Part shown: positions 6,174-14,349 of the stretch, piece by piece
Layout: each line of letters opens with the position of its first letter
How positions within the stretch are numbered: position 1 is the stretch's first letter
From: JABFSM01 sp052389555
Lineage (GTDB): Bacteria > Gemmatimonadota > Gemmatimonadetes > Gemmatimonadales > GWC2-71-9
Assembly (NCBI GenBank): GCA_052389555.1
Contig: JBQTHV010000030.1
Coordinates: 1 to 14,760, forward strand
Reading direction: 5' to 3'
DNA length: 14,760 nt
The notes under the pieces: model-generated
Databases searched by the model: none
What the model was told of the DNA's origin: nothing
What the model saw: only the letters and a program-made list of their open reading frames with translations
Position numbers and translations under genes: made by a program

Positions 6174-7160
6174 GTGCCGGCCCAGGACCCGTGGGTATGG
6201 GCCGGCTTCAGCGCGGTGGTGCTGGGGCTCCTGGTCCTCGATCTCGGGGTCCTGAACCGGCGCGCCCACCTGCTCTCGGTGCGGGAAGCCAGCTTGTGGA
6301 GCGCCGGGCTCGTTCTTCTCGCCCTCCTGTTCGGCGGATTCCTCTGGCTCGAGCTGGGCCAAACCAGCGCGCTGGAGTATTACACCGGATATCTGATCGA
6401 GCTCTCCCTCAGCGTCGACAACCTCTTTGTCTTTCTGCTGATCTTCCAGTACTTCGCGGTACCGGGGGCGCTCCAGCCCCGGGTGCTCAAGTGGGGGATC
6501 GTCGGGGCCATCGTGATGCGCGGCATCATGATCGCGGCAGGGGCCCTGCTGCTGGCGCGGTTCCACTGGATCACCTTCGTGTTCGGCGGGATCATCGTCA
6601 TCACCGGGATCCGCTTCTTCCGGACCGGAGCCGCGACCCGCCTGGAACCGGAGCATAACCCGCTGGTCAGGCTGGCCATGCGGTTCCTGCCGTTCTCGCG
6701 GGCGTACGAGGGAGACCGCTTCTTCGTGAAGAGCCTGGAGCGCGGCTGGCTCGCGACGCCGCTCTTCCTGGTCGTGCTGGTAGTCGAGTGGAGCGACCTG
6801 GTATTCGCGATCGACAGCATCCCTGCCATTTTCGCAATCACCCGGGATCCATTCATTGTCTACAGCTCGAACGTGTTCGCGATTCTCGGGCTCCGAGCCC
6901 TCTATTTCGTCCTGGCGAGCGCGATGGACCGCTTCGTGTATCTGAAACCCGCCGTGGCGACCATCCTGGTGTTCGTCGGCCTGAAGATGCTCAGCACTCC
7001 CTGGGTCCATATCTCGACCGAACTCTCGCTCGGTCTGGTGCTGGGCCTGTTGAGTGCGGGGGTGCTGGCCTCGTTACGCAAGACCCGCACGCCCGATGTC
7101 CCGCCCCCGCCGGCTCCACCGCCCTCGGTACCGATCCCGCCGGTCACGGAACCGCGATAA
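6174..7160 (+). CDS. TerC/Alx-family integral membrane protein, probable Mn2+ exporter
   Basis: The 328-residue product has about eight to nine hydrophobic helices. It carries the two TerC signatures: ELSLSVDNLFVF (Glu76, Asp82, Asn83) and VVEWSDLVFAIDSIPAIFAIT (Glu205, Asp208, Asp214). These acidic residues in membrane helices are thought to form the metal site. The overall form TGYLIELSLSVDNLFVF and HWITFVFGGIIVITG is that of the Alx/YjbE branch, linked to manganese export. A proline-rich cytoplasmic tail spans about 305-328. The GTG start directly follows the htpX stop. The 3' end overlaps the convergent debranching enzyme gene by 17 bp. Regulation by the upstream Mn2+ riboswitch fits the predicted role. 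Confidence 0.92.
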   Translation: MPAQDPWVWAGFSAVVLGLLVLDLGVLNRRAHLLSVREASLWSAGLVLLALLFGGFLWLELGQTSALEYYTGYLIELSLSVDNLFVFLLIFQYFAVPGALQPRVLKWGIVGAIVMRGIMIAAGALLLARFHWITFVFGGIIVITGIRFFRTGAATRLEPEHNPLVRLAMRFLPFSRAYEGDRFFVKSLERGWLATPLFLVVLVVEWSDLVFAIDSIPAIFAITRDPFIVYSSNVFAILGLRALYFVLASAMDRFVYLKPAVATILVFVGLKMLSTPWVHISTELSLGLVLGLLSAGVLASLRKTRTPDVPPPPAPPPSVPIPPVTEPR

Positions 7161-9330
7161 CTTCGACCGCACCGTGGCGGCGGGTGACCGAGGCGACTAC
7201 CCCGTCCGGCTGGCGGGTTATGACGAGGTCGAGCTCGGCGTCGGACACCTGGAGGTTGTGCAGCTGGACTTCCTGAATCGACGGCGGCAGCCGGGCATGG
7301 CGGAGCCGTACCACCCGCTCGGGGGCGCAGATCTCGAGCCCCAGGGCGGCCTGGAGCAGCAGGAACACGGCGGCTGAGGCCCAGGTCTGCGGGGCGCAGG
7401 CGACCGGGTACAGCGTCGGGCTCTCCCCGGCCCGGCGGTGGAAGCCGCAGAACAGCTCGGGTAGCCGGTGAAGCTCGACGAAGAGGCTGGTGTCGAACAT
7501 TCCGGTGAGCACGGCCAGCGCCCCTTCATGAAAGCCGTAGCGGCTCATCCCGTAGCCGATCATCGCGTTGTCGTGGGGCCAGACCGAGCCATTGTGATAC
7601 GACATCGGGTTGTAGCGCGCCTCGGTGTTGGTGACCGTGCGAATCCCCCAGCCGGAGAAGCTGTCCGCGGCGAGCAGCGCGCGGGTCACCCGGGCTGCAT
7701 GCTCGGGCGTGGCGATCCCGGCAAACAGGGCGTGGCCCGCGTTGGACGTCCGGACCAGGCAGGGTTGCTTCGCGCCGTCGAGGGCCAGGGCGTAGGTACC
7801 CAGCGCATCCGACCAGAAGGCGGCTTCGAACCGCTCGCGAAGAGCGGCGGCCTTGCGGGTTAGGATCTCGCCCTGCTCCGGCCGGCCCAGCACCCGGGCC
7901 AGGGTCGCGGCGCCGAGCCACCCGGCGTAGAGGTAGGCCTGCAGCTCACCCAGCGCGATCGGGCCCCGCGCGAGGGTCCCGTCGCGGTGGAAGACCGAAT
8001 CGGTCGAGTCCTTCCATCCCTGGTGCACCAGTCCCTCCGGGGACTCGCGCAGATAATCCACGAACCCGTCGCCGTCGTGATCGCCGTCCCGCTCGATCCA
8101 CTCGAGGGCGCGCTCCACGTGGGGCCAGATCCACTCGGCGAAGGCGCCGTCCCCGGTCCGCTCGTAGTAGGCCGCCGCCAGCATCACGAAGAGCAAGGTG
8201 GCGTCGTGGCTGCCGTAATAGGTCCCGAAGGGGATCTCGTCCAGCGCGGCCATCTCCCCACCCCGAAGCTCATGGAGGATCTTGCCGGGCTGGGCATCCT
8301 GCTCCGGGTTATGCTCGGTGGCCTGGCGCCTGGCCAGGAATCGCAGCACCCCGCGGGCCAGGTCGGGGGTCACCCAGAGGTACTCGAGCGCGGTGATCAG
8401 CCCGTCGCGGCCAAAGGGCGTGCTGTACCACGGAACGCCGGCGTACGGATAGGGACCGTCGGGCGTATCGGTGATCATGAGTGCGAGGTCCGCGGAGCTC
8501 CGGTTCAGCCAGTCGTTGAACTGCTCGTTGGAGGTGTAGATCCGGCAACCGGCCAGCCGGTGGGCGTGGAGGGTCTCGGTGGCGCGGTCGAGAGCGGCGG
8601 AGAACGCCACGGGGACCGGAGCCTGGTCGCCCAGCTCGCAGGCCACCGTAATCCAGTTGGTCGCTTCGGCGCCGGGCTCCAGATGCACCAGGAGATGCGC
8701 TTCCCCGCTGGTAAGCTTGGCGGGGGCCGGCGTAAAGGTGATCCGGGTCCGTCGCTCGACTCGATCGAGCCCGTGATAGCCGAGGATCACCGCGTTCTCC
8801 TCGACCACCGTCGGCAACCGGTCACCCCGCCTTGGGCGGGTTAGGCCACGAACCTCGAAGATGTCGAAGTAATCGGCATCGAGGCTCACCGTCAGGGTGA
8901 GGTCAACCGGGGCCTGGGCAAAGTTGCGGACCGAGAGACGCTCGTAGCAGACCGCCTCCCAGAGACAAATGGTCCGCGCCAGGTACAGGGTGCCTCGGGG
9001 GATGGCGAGATGCCCGCCGGCCATCACGTCGAAGTTGGTGAGATCGATGGCCAGATGGGCGTTGTCCTCCTTGACCGTGGAGCTGAGCAGCATGGGCCGG
9101 TCCCGTCCGAGCCGGATGAGCAGGCGAGACAGAAACCGGGTCCCGTCGTGGAAGAGACCTTCTTCCCCGCGGCCCACGGGCTTGATGTCGCCGAAGCGGT
9201 CGAACACGGCAAAGGTGTCGCCATGCTTCAGCACCCGGTTCTGGTGCTGCGCCAGCGCCGAGGTCGCCAGGATGTAGTACTTGTTGTCGATCTCGACGAT
9301 GTCGGAGACGTCGAGGGACTGAGGTTTCAC
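7144..9330 (-). CDS. Glycogen debranching enzyme, amylo-alpha-1,6-glucosidase family
   Basis: The enzyme is expected to hydrolyse alpha-1,6 branches of glycogen-like glucans. The 728-residue product has an N-terminal beta-rich domain (about 15-215: VFDRFGDIKPVGRGEEGLFHDGTRFLS) of the GDE N-terminal type. An (alpha/alpha)6 barrel follows (about 270-680) with PWYSTPFGRDGLITALE, GYWKD-like QGWKDSTDSV and SYHNGSVWPHDNAMIGYGM. I place the start at the GTG 9330-9328, which overlaps the glycosyltransferase stop as GTGA and begins right before conserved sequence (VKPQSLDVSDIVEIDNKYYI). A longer frame upstream of it merely reads through repeat array R5. With the adjacent glycosyltransferase it probably acts in alpha-glucan metabolism. 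EDTA-like details of substrate choice cannot be seen. Confidence 0.9.
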   Translation of the reverse strand: MKPQSLDVSDIVEIDNKYYILATSALAQHQNRVLKHGDTFAVFDRFGDIKPVGRGEEGLFHDGTRFLSRLLIRLGRDRPMLLSSTVKEDNAHLAIDLTNFDVMAGGHLAIPRGTLYLARTICLWEAVCYERLSVRNFAQAPVDLTLTVSLDADYFDIFEVRGLTRPRRGDRLPTVVEENAVILGYHGLDRVERRTRITFTPAPAKLTSGEAHLLVHLEPGAEATNWITVACELGDQAPVPVAFSAALDRATETLHAHRLAGCRIYTSNEQFNDWLNRSSADLALMITDTPDGPYPYAGVPWYSTPFGRDGLITALEYLWVTPDLARGVLRFLARRQATEHNPEQDAQPGKILHELRGGEMAALDEIPFGTYYGSHDATLLFVMLAAAYYERTGDGAFAEWIWPHVERALEWIERDGDHDGDGFVDYLRESPEGLVHQGWKDSTDSVFHRDGTLARGPIALGELQAYLYAGWLGAATLARVLGRPEQGEILTRKAAALRERFEAAFWSDALGTYALALDGAKQPCLVRTSNAGHALFAGIATPEHAARVTRALLAADSFSGWGIRTVTNTEARYNPMSYHNGSVWPHDNAMIGYGMSRYGFHEGALAVLTGMFDTSLFVELHRLPELFCGFHRRAGESPTLYPVACAPQTWASAAVFLLLQAALGLEICAPERVVRLRHARLPPSIQEVQLHNLQVSDAELDLVITRQPDGVVASVTRRHGAVEVIAVP

Positions 9331-10481
9331 CGTGGCGGTTGGGCGGTTGGGCGGATAGGCGGTTGGATGGCTCGTCCGGTTTGGTGCTCGGGACTCGGCA
9401 CTCGGCGCTCGGCGGCAAGCCGACGAACCAACCGCCCACCCGACCAACCGACTAACCGCCCGGCAACCAGCCCTTCGTAGACGCGGACGTAGTCGTACGC
9501 CATCCGCTGCACGGTGAAGCGGCGCTCGAACTCATCCCGGCAGCGCCGCCGGCTCAGGCGCTCGACCTCGCGCACGGCTCGAGCGGCTTCTTCGATGTCG
9601 TTGACGATGAAACCGGTCACCGCTTCCTCGACTACCTCCCGGACCGAGCCTTCGGGCCACGCGATGATCGGCGTCCCGCACGCGAGCGCCTCGATCATGA
9701 CCAGCCCGAACGGCTCTCGCCAGTCGATCGGGAAGAGCAGCGCGCGGGCACCGCCGAGGAAGGCGGTTTTCTCGTGCTCGCCGATTTCACCGATAAACTC
9801 GACGAACGGTTGTTGGAGGAGAGGCTCGATCTCCTGCTCGAAGTATTGCTGATCCACCGGATCGACTTTCGCCGCGATCCGGATCGGCAGTCCCGCCTGT
9901 CGGGCGATCTCGATGGCGCGGTCCACCCGCTTTTCCGGGGAGATCCGGCCCAGAAACGCCAGATACCGGCCCGGCTCCTCCGAAAGCTGGTGGAGATCCG
10001 GCGGCAACCCGTGATGCACCGTCGCGACCCAGGTCGCATGGGGCAGCGGCTCGCGCTGGGCATCCGAGATCGAGATCACCGGCATTTCGGCATACTCGTG
10101 GTAAAGCGGACCGAGCTCGGGAATATCGAGCCGCCCATGCAGGGTCGTGACATGCGCTCGTCCGAGCCGCCGGCTGACGGGGAAGTGGATGTAGTCCACG
10201 TGCCAGTGGATGATGTCGAACTGGTCGGCCCGGCGCACGACTTCTTCGAGCATGACCAGGTGGCAGGCGCCGTGATCGTGAGTGCCCTCGTCAAGACGAA
10301 GCGACTGCGGCCAGCAGGGCACCAGACGGGCCCTGGTGTCCGAATCGCCACTGGCGAAGAGGGTAACGTCGTGTCCCTGGTCAGCCAACTCGTCGGTCAG
10401 CCAGGCGACTACCCGCTCGGTCCCGCCATACAGTTTGGGCGGCACACTTTCGTACAACGGAGCGACTTGAGCGATACGCAC
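9327..10481 (-). CDS. GT4-type glycosyltransferase with repeat-encoded C-terminal tail
   Basis: The 384-residue product is a GT-B fold glycosyltransferase of family 4. The N-terminus MRIAQVAPLYESVPPKLYGG with GTERVVAWLTDELADQGHDVTLFA is the acceptor-domain opening. FLGRISPEKRVDRAIEIA (about 175-192) and EPFGLVMIEALACGTPIIAW (the E-x7-E motif) form the nucleotide-sugar site. It probably uses a nucleotide sugar for a glucan or surface polysaccharide; donor and acceptor are unknown. The GTG start at 10481 has a clear AGGAG seven bases upstream. Residues from about 340 to the end (after VRVYEGLVAG) are encoded by repeat array R5 and have no family counterpart. The stop overlaps the debranching enzyme start (GTGA). 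Confidence 0.9.
   Translation of the reverse strand: MRIAQVAPLYESVPPKLYGGTERVVAWLTDELADQGHDVTLFASGDSDTRARLVPCWPQSLRLDEGTHDHGACHLVMLEEVVRRADQFDIIHWHVDYIHFPVSRRLGRAHVTTLHGRLDIPELGPLYHEYAEMPVISISDAQREPLPHATWVATVHHGLPPDLHQLSEEPGRYLAFLGRISPEKRVDRAIEIARQAGLPIRIAAKVDPVDQQYFEQEIEPLLQQPFVEFIGEIGEHEKTAFLGGARALLFPIDWREPFGLVMIEALACGTPIIAWPEGSVREVVEEAVTGFIVNDIEEAARAVREVERLSRRRCRDEFERRFTVQRMAYDYVRVYEGLVAGRLVGWSGGRLVRRLAAERRVPSPEHQTGRAIQPPIRPTAQPPR
9337..9463. repeat. Composite array R5 with inverted octamer arms at the glycosyltransferase/debranching junction
   Basis: The left arm, 9337-9376, is five octamers GGTTGGGC, GGTTGGGC, GGATAGGC, GGTTGGAT, GGCTCGTC. The centre, 9387-9414, is four heptamers CTCGGGA, CTCGGCA, CTCGGCG, CTCGGCG. 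The right arm, about 9428-9463, reads on the minus strand as octamers GGTTAGTC, GGTTGGTC, GGGTGGGC, GGTTGGTT, the inverse of the left arm. The arms could fold into an imperfect hairpin. The array is translated as the C-terminal tail of the glycosyltransferase and ends just before the GTGA coupling site. Confidence 0.92.
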
Positions 10482-10488
10482 CGGTGAA

Positions 10489-10493
10489 CTCCT
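10489..10493 (-). promoter_or_regulatory. Ribosome binding site of the glycosyltransferase gene
   Basis: AGGAG on the minus strand, seven bases before the GTG at 10481. It decides the start: the frame stays open for about 200 bases farther upstream, but that would overlap the kinase gene end. Confidence 0.8.
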
Positions 10494-10546
10494 GAAATCG
10501 CGGCGTGCTGAGTGGGGGGACGTTTGAGAAGAGGCCGGCTGGACAC

Positions 10547-13333
10547 CTATTCGATGAGCTTCTCCAGTTCTCCGGGATCGACCGGCTTGACCAAGTGATG
10601 GTGGAAGCCCGCCACACGGGCACGGGCCTTGTCGGCTTCCTGTCCCCAGCCGGTCAACGCGATCAGGGTCACGTCTTCGCTCCACGGCCGCTCCCGAATC
10701 CGCTGGCAGATCTCATACCCATTGAGCTTGGGGAGGCCGATGTCGAGGAGGACGATTTCGGGACGAAACGCTTCAGCCGCAGCGAGCGCCGCTTCCCCGT
10801 CGAATTCGGTCCGAACTTCGTGACCCTGGTGCGCGAGAAGGGCGCCCAGGGTCATCGCGGAGTCCCGGTTGTCATCGACAACCAGAATGCGCCGCGAGTG
10901 CCCTGGTGAACCCGGCCGGGCCGGTTCAGCGGCTGCGACCGGCTCCCGCGCGGACAGGGGAGCGGGAACCCGTACCGTAAACCGGGTACCACGATGCTCT
11001 CCTTCGCTCGCTACCTCGACCCGGCCCCCGTGCATCTCCACCAAACGCTTCACCAGGGTGAGCCCGATTCCGAGGCCTCCGCGGGTGCGTTCGAGCGGCT
11101 GGCCCACCTGGGCAAACATGTCGAAGATCTGGGGAAGTTTCTCGCGGGGAATCCCGATCCCGGTGTCTTCGACCGTGACCACGGCCTCGCTGTCCTGCAC
11201 GACAGCTCGAACCGAAATGCGCCCGCCCGGTTCGGTGTATCTGGCCGCGTTGTTGAGCAGGTTCGCCACGACCTGGGCGAGGCGCACCGGATCTCCTTCG
11301 AGCCACACCGGCTGGGCCGGCAGGCTCACCGACAGCTCGTGATGGGCCTGCTGGATCAGCGGGCGGCTCGTTTCCACTGCGTTGCGGACCACTTGGGCGA
11401 GCTCGACCGGCTCCTTGCGCAACTCCATTTGCCCGCTGGTGATCCGGCTCAAGTCGAGGAGATCGTCCACCAACCGGACCAGCTGGGAGAGCTGCCGCTC
11501 CATCACGCCGAGGTTGGCCCGGTTGGCGTCGGCCTCTTGCGGGTTATGCCGGAGCAGCTCCAGCGCGTGCCGGAGCGGGGCCAGCGGGTTACGCAATTCG
11601 TGAGACAGGATCGCCAGGAATTCGTCCTTCTTGCGGTCGGCTTCCCGCAACTGCGCGGTCACCCGGCGGTCGAGTCGTCGGCGCTCCAGGAGCTGTCCCA
11701 TCTGGCTGCCCAGGGTCGCCACCATCTCGAGCAAATCGGGATCGGGCTCCCGGATCTCGTGGCTGAAGAACTCCATGACGCCGAGTACCTCGCCGCCGTG
11801 CTCGATGGGAAAGCCGAACGCGCCGTGGAGACCGTCTCGCGCCGCGAAGGGCGCGCGAGGGAAGTTGCCGTCCCGGGTCACGTCGGGAATCCAGGCGGGC
11901 CGCCGCGAGGTCCAGATCCGTCCCGGAAGCCCCACGCCGGGAGGAAAAGTCCGCTCCCTGGTAATCCGCTCGAATCGCGGTACCGACACCCCTTCAGCCG
12001 GCCAGAACGTGTGACAGCGCAGAATCTGTTGCTCCGGATCGACGAGCCACAGGGCGCCGACCTCCCAGCCCAGATTGGTCCCGATCCCTTCCAGCACGCC
12101 CGGCGCCGCTTCCTCGAGGGTATCGACCCGAGTGAGCAGCTGGGTGACCGCGAGGCGGGCGCTCCGGCGCCGTTCCCGCCGCGCCCGATCGGTGATGTCG
12201 CGCAAATGGGCCGTGAAGATCGGCAATCCCGGGGTGAGGATGCGGGTTACGGTGAGTTCGACCGGAAACTCGGTTCCGTCCTTGCGCAGACCGGGCATTT
12301 CGATCCGCGCATCGAGAATGGGGCCTTCGCCGGTCGCGAGGTATCGGGCCAGCCCGCGGCGGTGCCGCTCGCGCAGCGCGGGGGGGATGATCAGGCTGGC
12401 CATCTCGCGGCCGACTGCCTCGCCCCTGCTGTAGCCGAAGATCCGCTCCGCCGCCGGGTTGAACTCGAGGACCTTCCCCTCGAAATCCATCGTGATGATG
12501 GCATCGAGCGCATTCTCCAGGAACGCCGCTTTCCGGGCTTCGCTATCTCGGAGTGCCCGTTCCGCGGCGCGTCGTTCGGTCACGTCGCGGAACACCAGGA
12601 CCACGCCGGTGATATTGCCTTCGCTATCGCGAATGGGCGCCGCACTGTCGTCGATCGGCAACCGTGATCCGTCCCTCGCCACCAGGATCGTGTGATTGCC
12701 GAGCCCCACAATCACACCCTCGCGCAGCACCCGATCCACCGGGCTCGCCGCCGCCTCCCCGGTCTGCTCGTTGATGATCCGGAATACCTCGCCGAGCGCC
12801 TTGCCCTGCGCTTCCTCCGGGGGCCACCCGGTCAGCCGCTGGGCCATGCTGTTGAGCATGGTGACCTGCCCTCGCACGTCGGTGGTGATCACGCCATCAC
12901 CGATGCTGGCGAGCGTGGTCCGCAATCGCTCGCGCTGCTGGGTGGCTTCTCGCGCGTTGGCCTCGGCCCGTCGCCGAGCCCGGTGCATGGCCTCGCCGAA
13001 GATCACGATGATCAATGATGCGCCGAGATAGCCGAACAGACCCACCAGCTCGGCGGTGTCGTAATACCCCAGGGTCCCACGCGGTGGAATAAAGAGGTAG
13101 CGCACCGCGAGGTAGCCGGTTCCGGACGCGAGTAGCGCCGGACCGTAGCCCCCATACCAGGAGGCGACCGCGATCGCCGGGAACAGGGTGAGAAAGGGAA
13201 GCCCGTCGGCGAGAACGGGATCGAGCAGAAACCGGACAGCAACCGCAATGGCGGTGACGAGCACCGCCAGCCCGTATCGCGAAACCCAAGAGGTAGTCAG
13301 CGACACAGCCTCAACATTACCCTTGTACCCCAT
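10547..13333 (-). CDS. Hybrid sensor histidine kinase (DUF4118-PAS-PAS-GAF-HisKA-HATPase-REC)
   Basis: This 928-residue membrane sensor begins with four helices (about 20-40, 45-58, 63-82, 95-115) resembling the DUF4118 (KdpD-like) membrane domain. PAS domains follow at about 136-255 and 267-383 and a GAF domain at about 396-552. HisKA contains the phospho-acceptor His578 in FLAILSHELRNPLAPL. The ATPase domain has an N box NLLNNAARY (691-699), DTGIGIP (723-729) and GGLGIGLTL. A C-terminal receiver domain (about 812-928) has the acceptor Asp864 in VLLDIGLPK. There is no DNA-binding output, so phosphate must pass to another protein. The ATG at 13333 is provisional; GTG at 13306 is an alternative. 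The gene sits 65 bp upstream of the glycosyltransferase and may be cotranscribed with it. The ligand is unknown. Confidence 0.92.
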   Translation of the reverse strand: MGYKGNVEAVSLTTSWVSRYGLAVLVTAIAVAVRFLLDPVLADGLPFLTLFPAIAVASWYGGYGPALLASGTGYLAVRYLFIPPRGTLGYYDTAELVGLFGYLGASLIIVIFGEAMHRARRRAEANAREATQQRERLRTTLASIGDGVITTDVRGQVTMLNSMAQRLTGWPPEEAQGKALGEVFRIINEQTGEAAASPVDRVLREGVIVGLGNHTILVARDGSRLPIDDSAAPIRDSEGNITGVVLVFRDVTERRAAERALRDSEARKAAFLENALDAIITMDFEGKVLEFNPAAERIFGYSRGEAVGREMASLIIPPALRERHRRGLARYLATGEGPILDARIEMPGLRKDGTEFPVELTVTRILTPGLPIFTAHLRDITDRARRERRRSARLAVTQLLTRVDTLEEAAPGVLEGIGTNLGWEVGALWLVDPEQQILRCHTFWPAEGVSVPRFERITRERTFPPGVGLPGRIWTSRRPAWIPDVTRDGNFPRAPFAARDGLHGAFGFPIEHGGEVLGVMEFFSHEIREPDPDLLEMVATLGSQMGQLLERRRLDRRVTAQLREADRKKDEFLAILSHELRNPLAPLRHALELLRHNPQEADANRANLGVMERQLSQLVRLVDDLLDLSRITSGQMELRKEPVELAQVVRNAVETSRPLIQQAHHELSVSLPAQPVWLEGDPVRLAQVVANLLNNAARYTEPGGRISVRAVVQDSEAVVTVEDTGIGIPREKLPQIFDMFAQVGQPLERTRGGLGIGLTLVKRLVEMHGGRVEVASEGEHRGTRFTVRVPAPLSAREPVAAAEPARPGSPGHSRRILVVDDNRDSAMTLGALLAHQGHEVRTEFDGEAALAAAEAFRPEIVLLDIGLPKLNGYEICQRIRERPWSEDVTLIALTGWGQEADKARARVAGFHHHLVKPVDPGELEKLIE

Positions 13334-13751
13334 GAAGAGCCACACCCACTACCTCTGGTTCGAGACCCGGAAGCGGCAGGAGATCATTGACATCACCGAC
13401 GCCGTGGAGCAGGAGCTCAAGGCGAGCGGCATTGCCGAGGGCTTTGCGCTCGTTTCCGCGATGCACATTTCGGCATCGGTCTTCGTCAACGACCACGAGC
13501 CGGGCCTCTGGCACGACATTCTGCACTGGCTGGAGCACACGGTCGCACCCTGGGACCCCGGTCGCTATCGCCACAACGAGACCGGAGAAGACAACGCCGC
13601 GGCCCATCTCAGGAGTCTCACTGTGGGGCACGAGGTGCTTGTTCCCGTCACCACGGCCAAACTCGACCTGGGACCCTGGCAGCGGATCTTTTATGGGGAA
13701 TGGGACGGCCGGCGCCGGAAGCGGGTCATCATCAAGATCATGGGCGAATAG
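13332..13751 (+). CDS. YjbQ-family protein (UPF0047, secondary thiamine-phosphate synthase)
   Basis: The 139-residue product is the usual size for this small cytoplasmic family. Matching segments are FETRKRQEIIDITDAVEQEL near the N-terminus, SAMHISASVFVNDHEPGLWHD, GEDNAAAHLRSLTVGHEVLVPV, and the C-terminal GPWQRIFYGEWDGRRRKRVIIKIMG. YjbQ proteins show weak thiamine-phosphate synthase activity; their main role is unsettled. The ATG at 13332 is head to head with the provisional ATG of the kinase gene on the other strand (shared CATG), so the two divergent genes would have essentially no leader between them. No clear Shine-Dalgarno is seen. Confidence 0.92.
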   Translation: MKSHTHYLWFETRKRQEIIDITDAVEQELKASGIAEGFALVSAMHISASVFVNDHEPGLWHDILHWLEHTVAPWDPGRYRHNETGEDNAAAHLRSLTVGHEVLVPVTTAKLDLGPWQRIFYGEWDGRRRKRVIIKIMGE

Positions 13752-13756
13752 GCCAT

Positions 13757-13773
13757 CGTGTCGGTTTGACACG
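13757..13773. other. Small hairpin after yjbQ, with a TTGACA hexamer
   Basis: CGTGTC (13757-13762) and GACACG (13768-13773) form a perfect 6-bp stem with a 5-nt loop, 6 bp after the YjbQ stop. No T-run follows, so a canonical intrinsic terminator is unlikely. TTGACA at 13766-13771 is a perfect -35 hexamer, but no -10 appears 16-18 bp downstream. The rest of the 145-bp gap up to the next gene shows nothing else I can support. Confidence 0.35.
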
Positions 13774-13896
13774 CACGAGTGTCCACCGCTGAGGTCACCG
13801 GGACCGACGATCAGGCACCCGGCCCGCCGCGATGCTTTGCAGAACAAGCGGTTGGACCGGACGGAACCGGGCACGACCCATGCATTTGGGCCCGGC

Positions 13897-14349
13897 ATGT
13901 TCCGGCGGATGGTGTTCGTTCTCGCACTCGCCGCGTGTGGCGCCCCAACCGGGCCGAGCCCCCAGGATGAGCTGGCCGCGGCGCGGGCCCGGTGGGAGGC
14001 GCAGCGCATGGACTCCTACGAGTTCGAGCTCACCCGGATGTGCCTTTGCATTTTCGGCGGGCGGGTCGTGACGGTGCGGGTGGAGGCCGGCGCGGTGGCA
14101 GCGGCCAATTACGCCGATTCGAACACGGCGGTCGAGGCTGCGCTCCTGAGTTATCTCCCGACGATTCCGGATCTGTTCGACCTGATCGAGGACGCCCTGG
14201 AGCAGCATGCCGCGCGGGTTATGGTTCAGTACGATGCCTCGACCGGTCATCCCACCCACATCGAGCTGGACTATTCGCTGATGGCGATCGACGATGAGTT
14301 CACCTATGAGGTGGCCAAGCTCGTGCCCCTCAGGGAGGCGGTTCGGTGA
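13897..14349 (+). CDS. DUF6174 domain lipoprotein
   Basis: The 150-residue product starts MFRRMVFVLALAACG, a short signal peptide with lipobox ALAAC, so it should be lipid-anchored outside the cytoplasm. After a short helix (DELAAARARWEAQ) comes the DUF6174 pattern: SYEFELTRMCLCIF with two close cysteines, GGRVVTVRVEAGAVAAANY, a TIPDLFDLIEDAL helix, and VQYDASTGHPTHIELDYSLMAIDDEFTYEV near the end. The domain has no known function. The frame is open farther upstream, but that sequence overlaps YjbQ and is not coding. The stop overlaps the serpin GTG (GTGA), so this lipoprotein and the serpin are probably translated as a pair. Confidence 0.87.
   Translation: MFRRMVFVLALAACGAPTGPSPQDELAAARARWEAQRMDSYEFELTRMCLCIFGGRVVTVRVEAGAVAAANYADSNTAVEAALLSYLPTIPDLFDLIEDALEQHAARVMVQYDASTGHPTHIELDYSLMAIDDEFTYEVAKLVPLREAVR

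Noticed and set aside
9331..9447. Longer N-terminus for the debranching enzyme beginning upstream of the GTG at 9330.
   Set aside because: It would translate only repeat-array sequence; family-like sequence begins right after 9330, where a GTGA overlap gives a natural start.
10994..12667. Large open frame (over 550 codons) antisense to the histidine kinase.
   Set aside because: The minus-strand kinase has a full set of conserved domains; the opposite frame is open because of GC-rich codon bias and shows no recognisable domain.
13766..13795. Promoter for the DUF6174-serpin pair based on TTGACA at 13766.
   Set aside because: No acceptable -10 hexamer occurs at 16-18 bp spacing, and the hexamer lies in a hairpin stem.
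13387..13896. Long N-terminal extension of the DUF6174 protein through the yjbQ gene.
   Set aside because: It overlaps a well-supported YjbQ frame and looks like a high-GC shadow; the lipoprotein signal begins at 13897.
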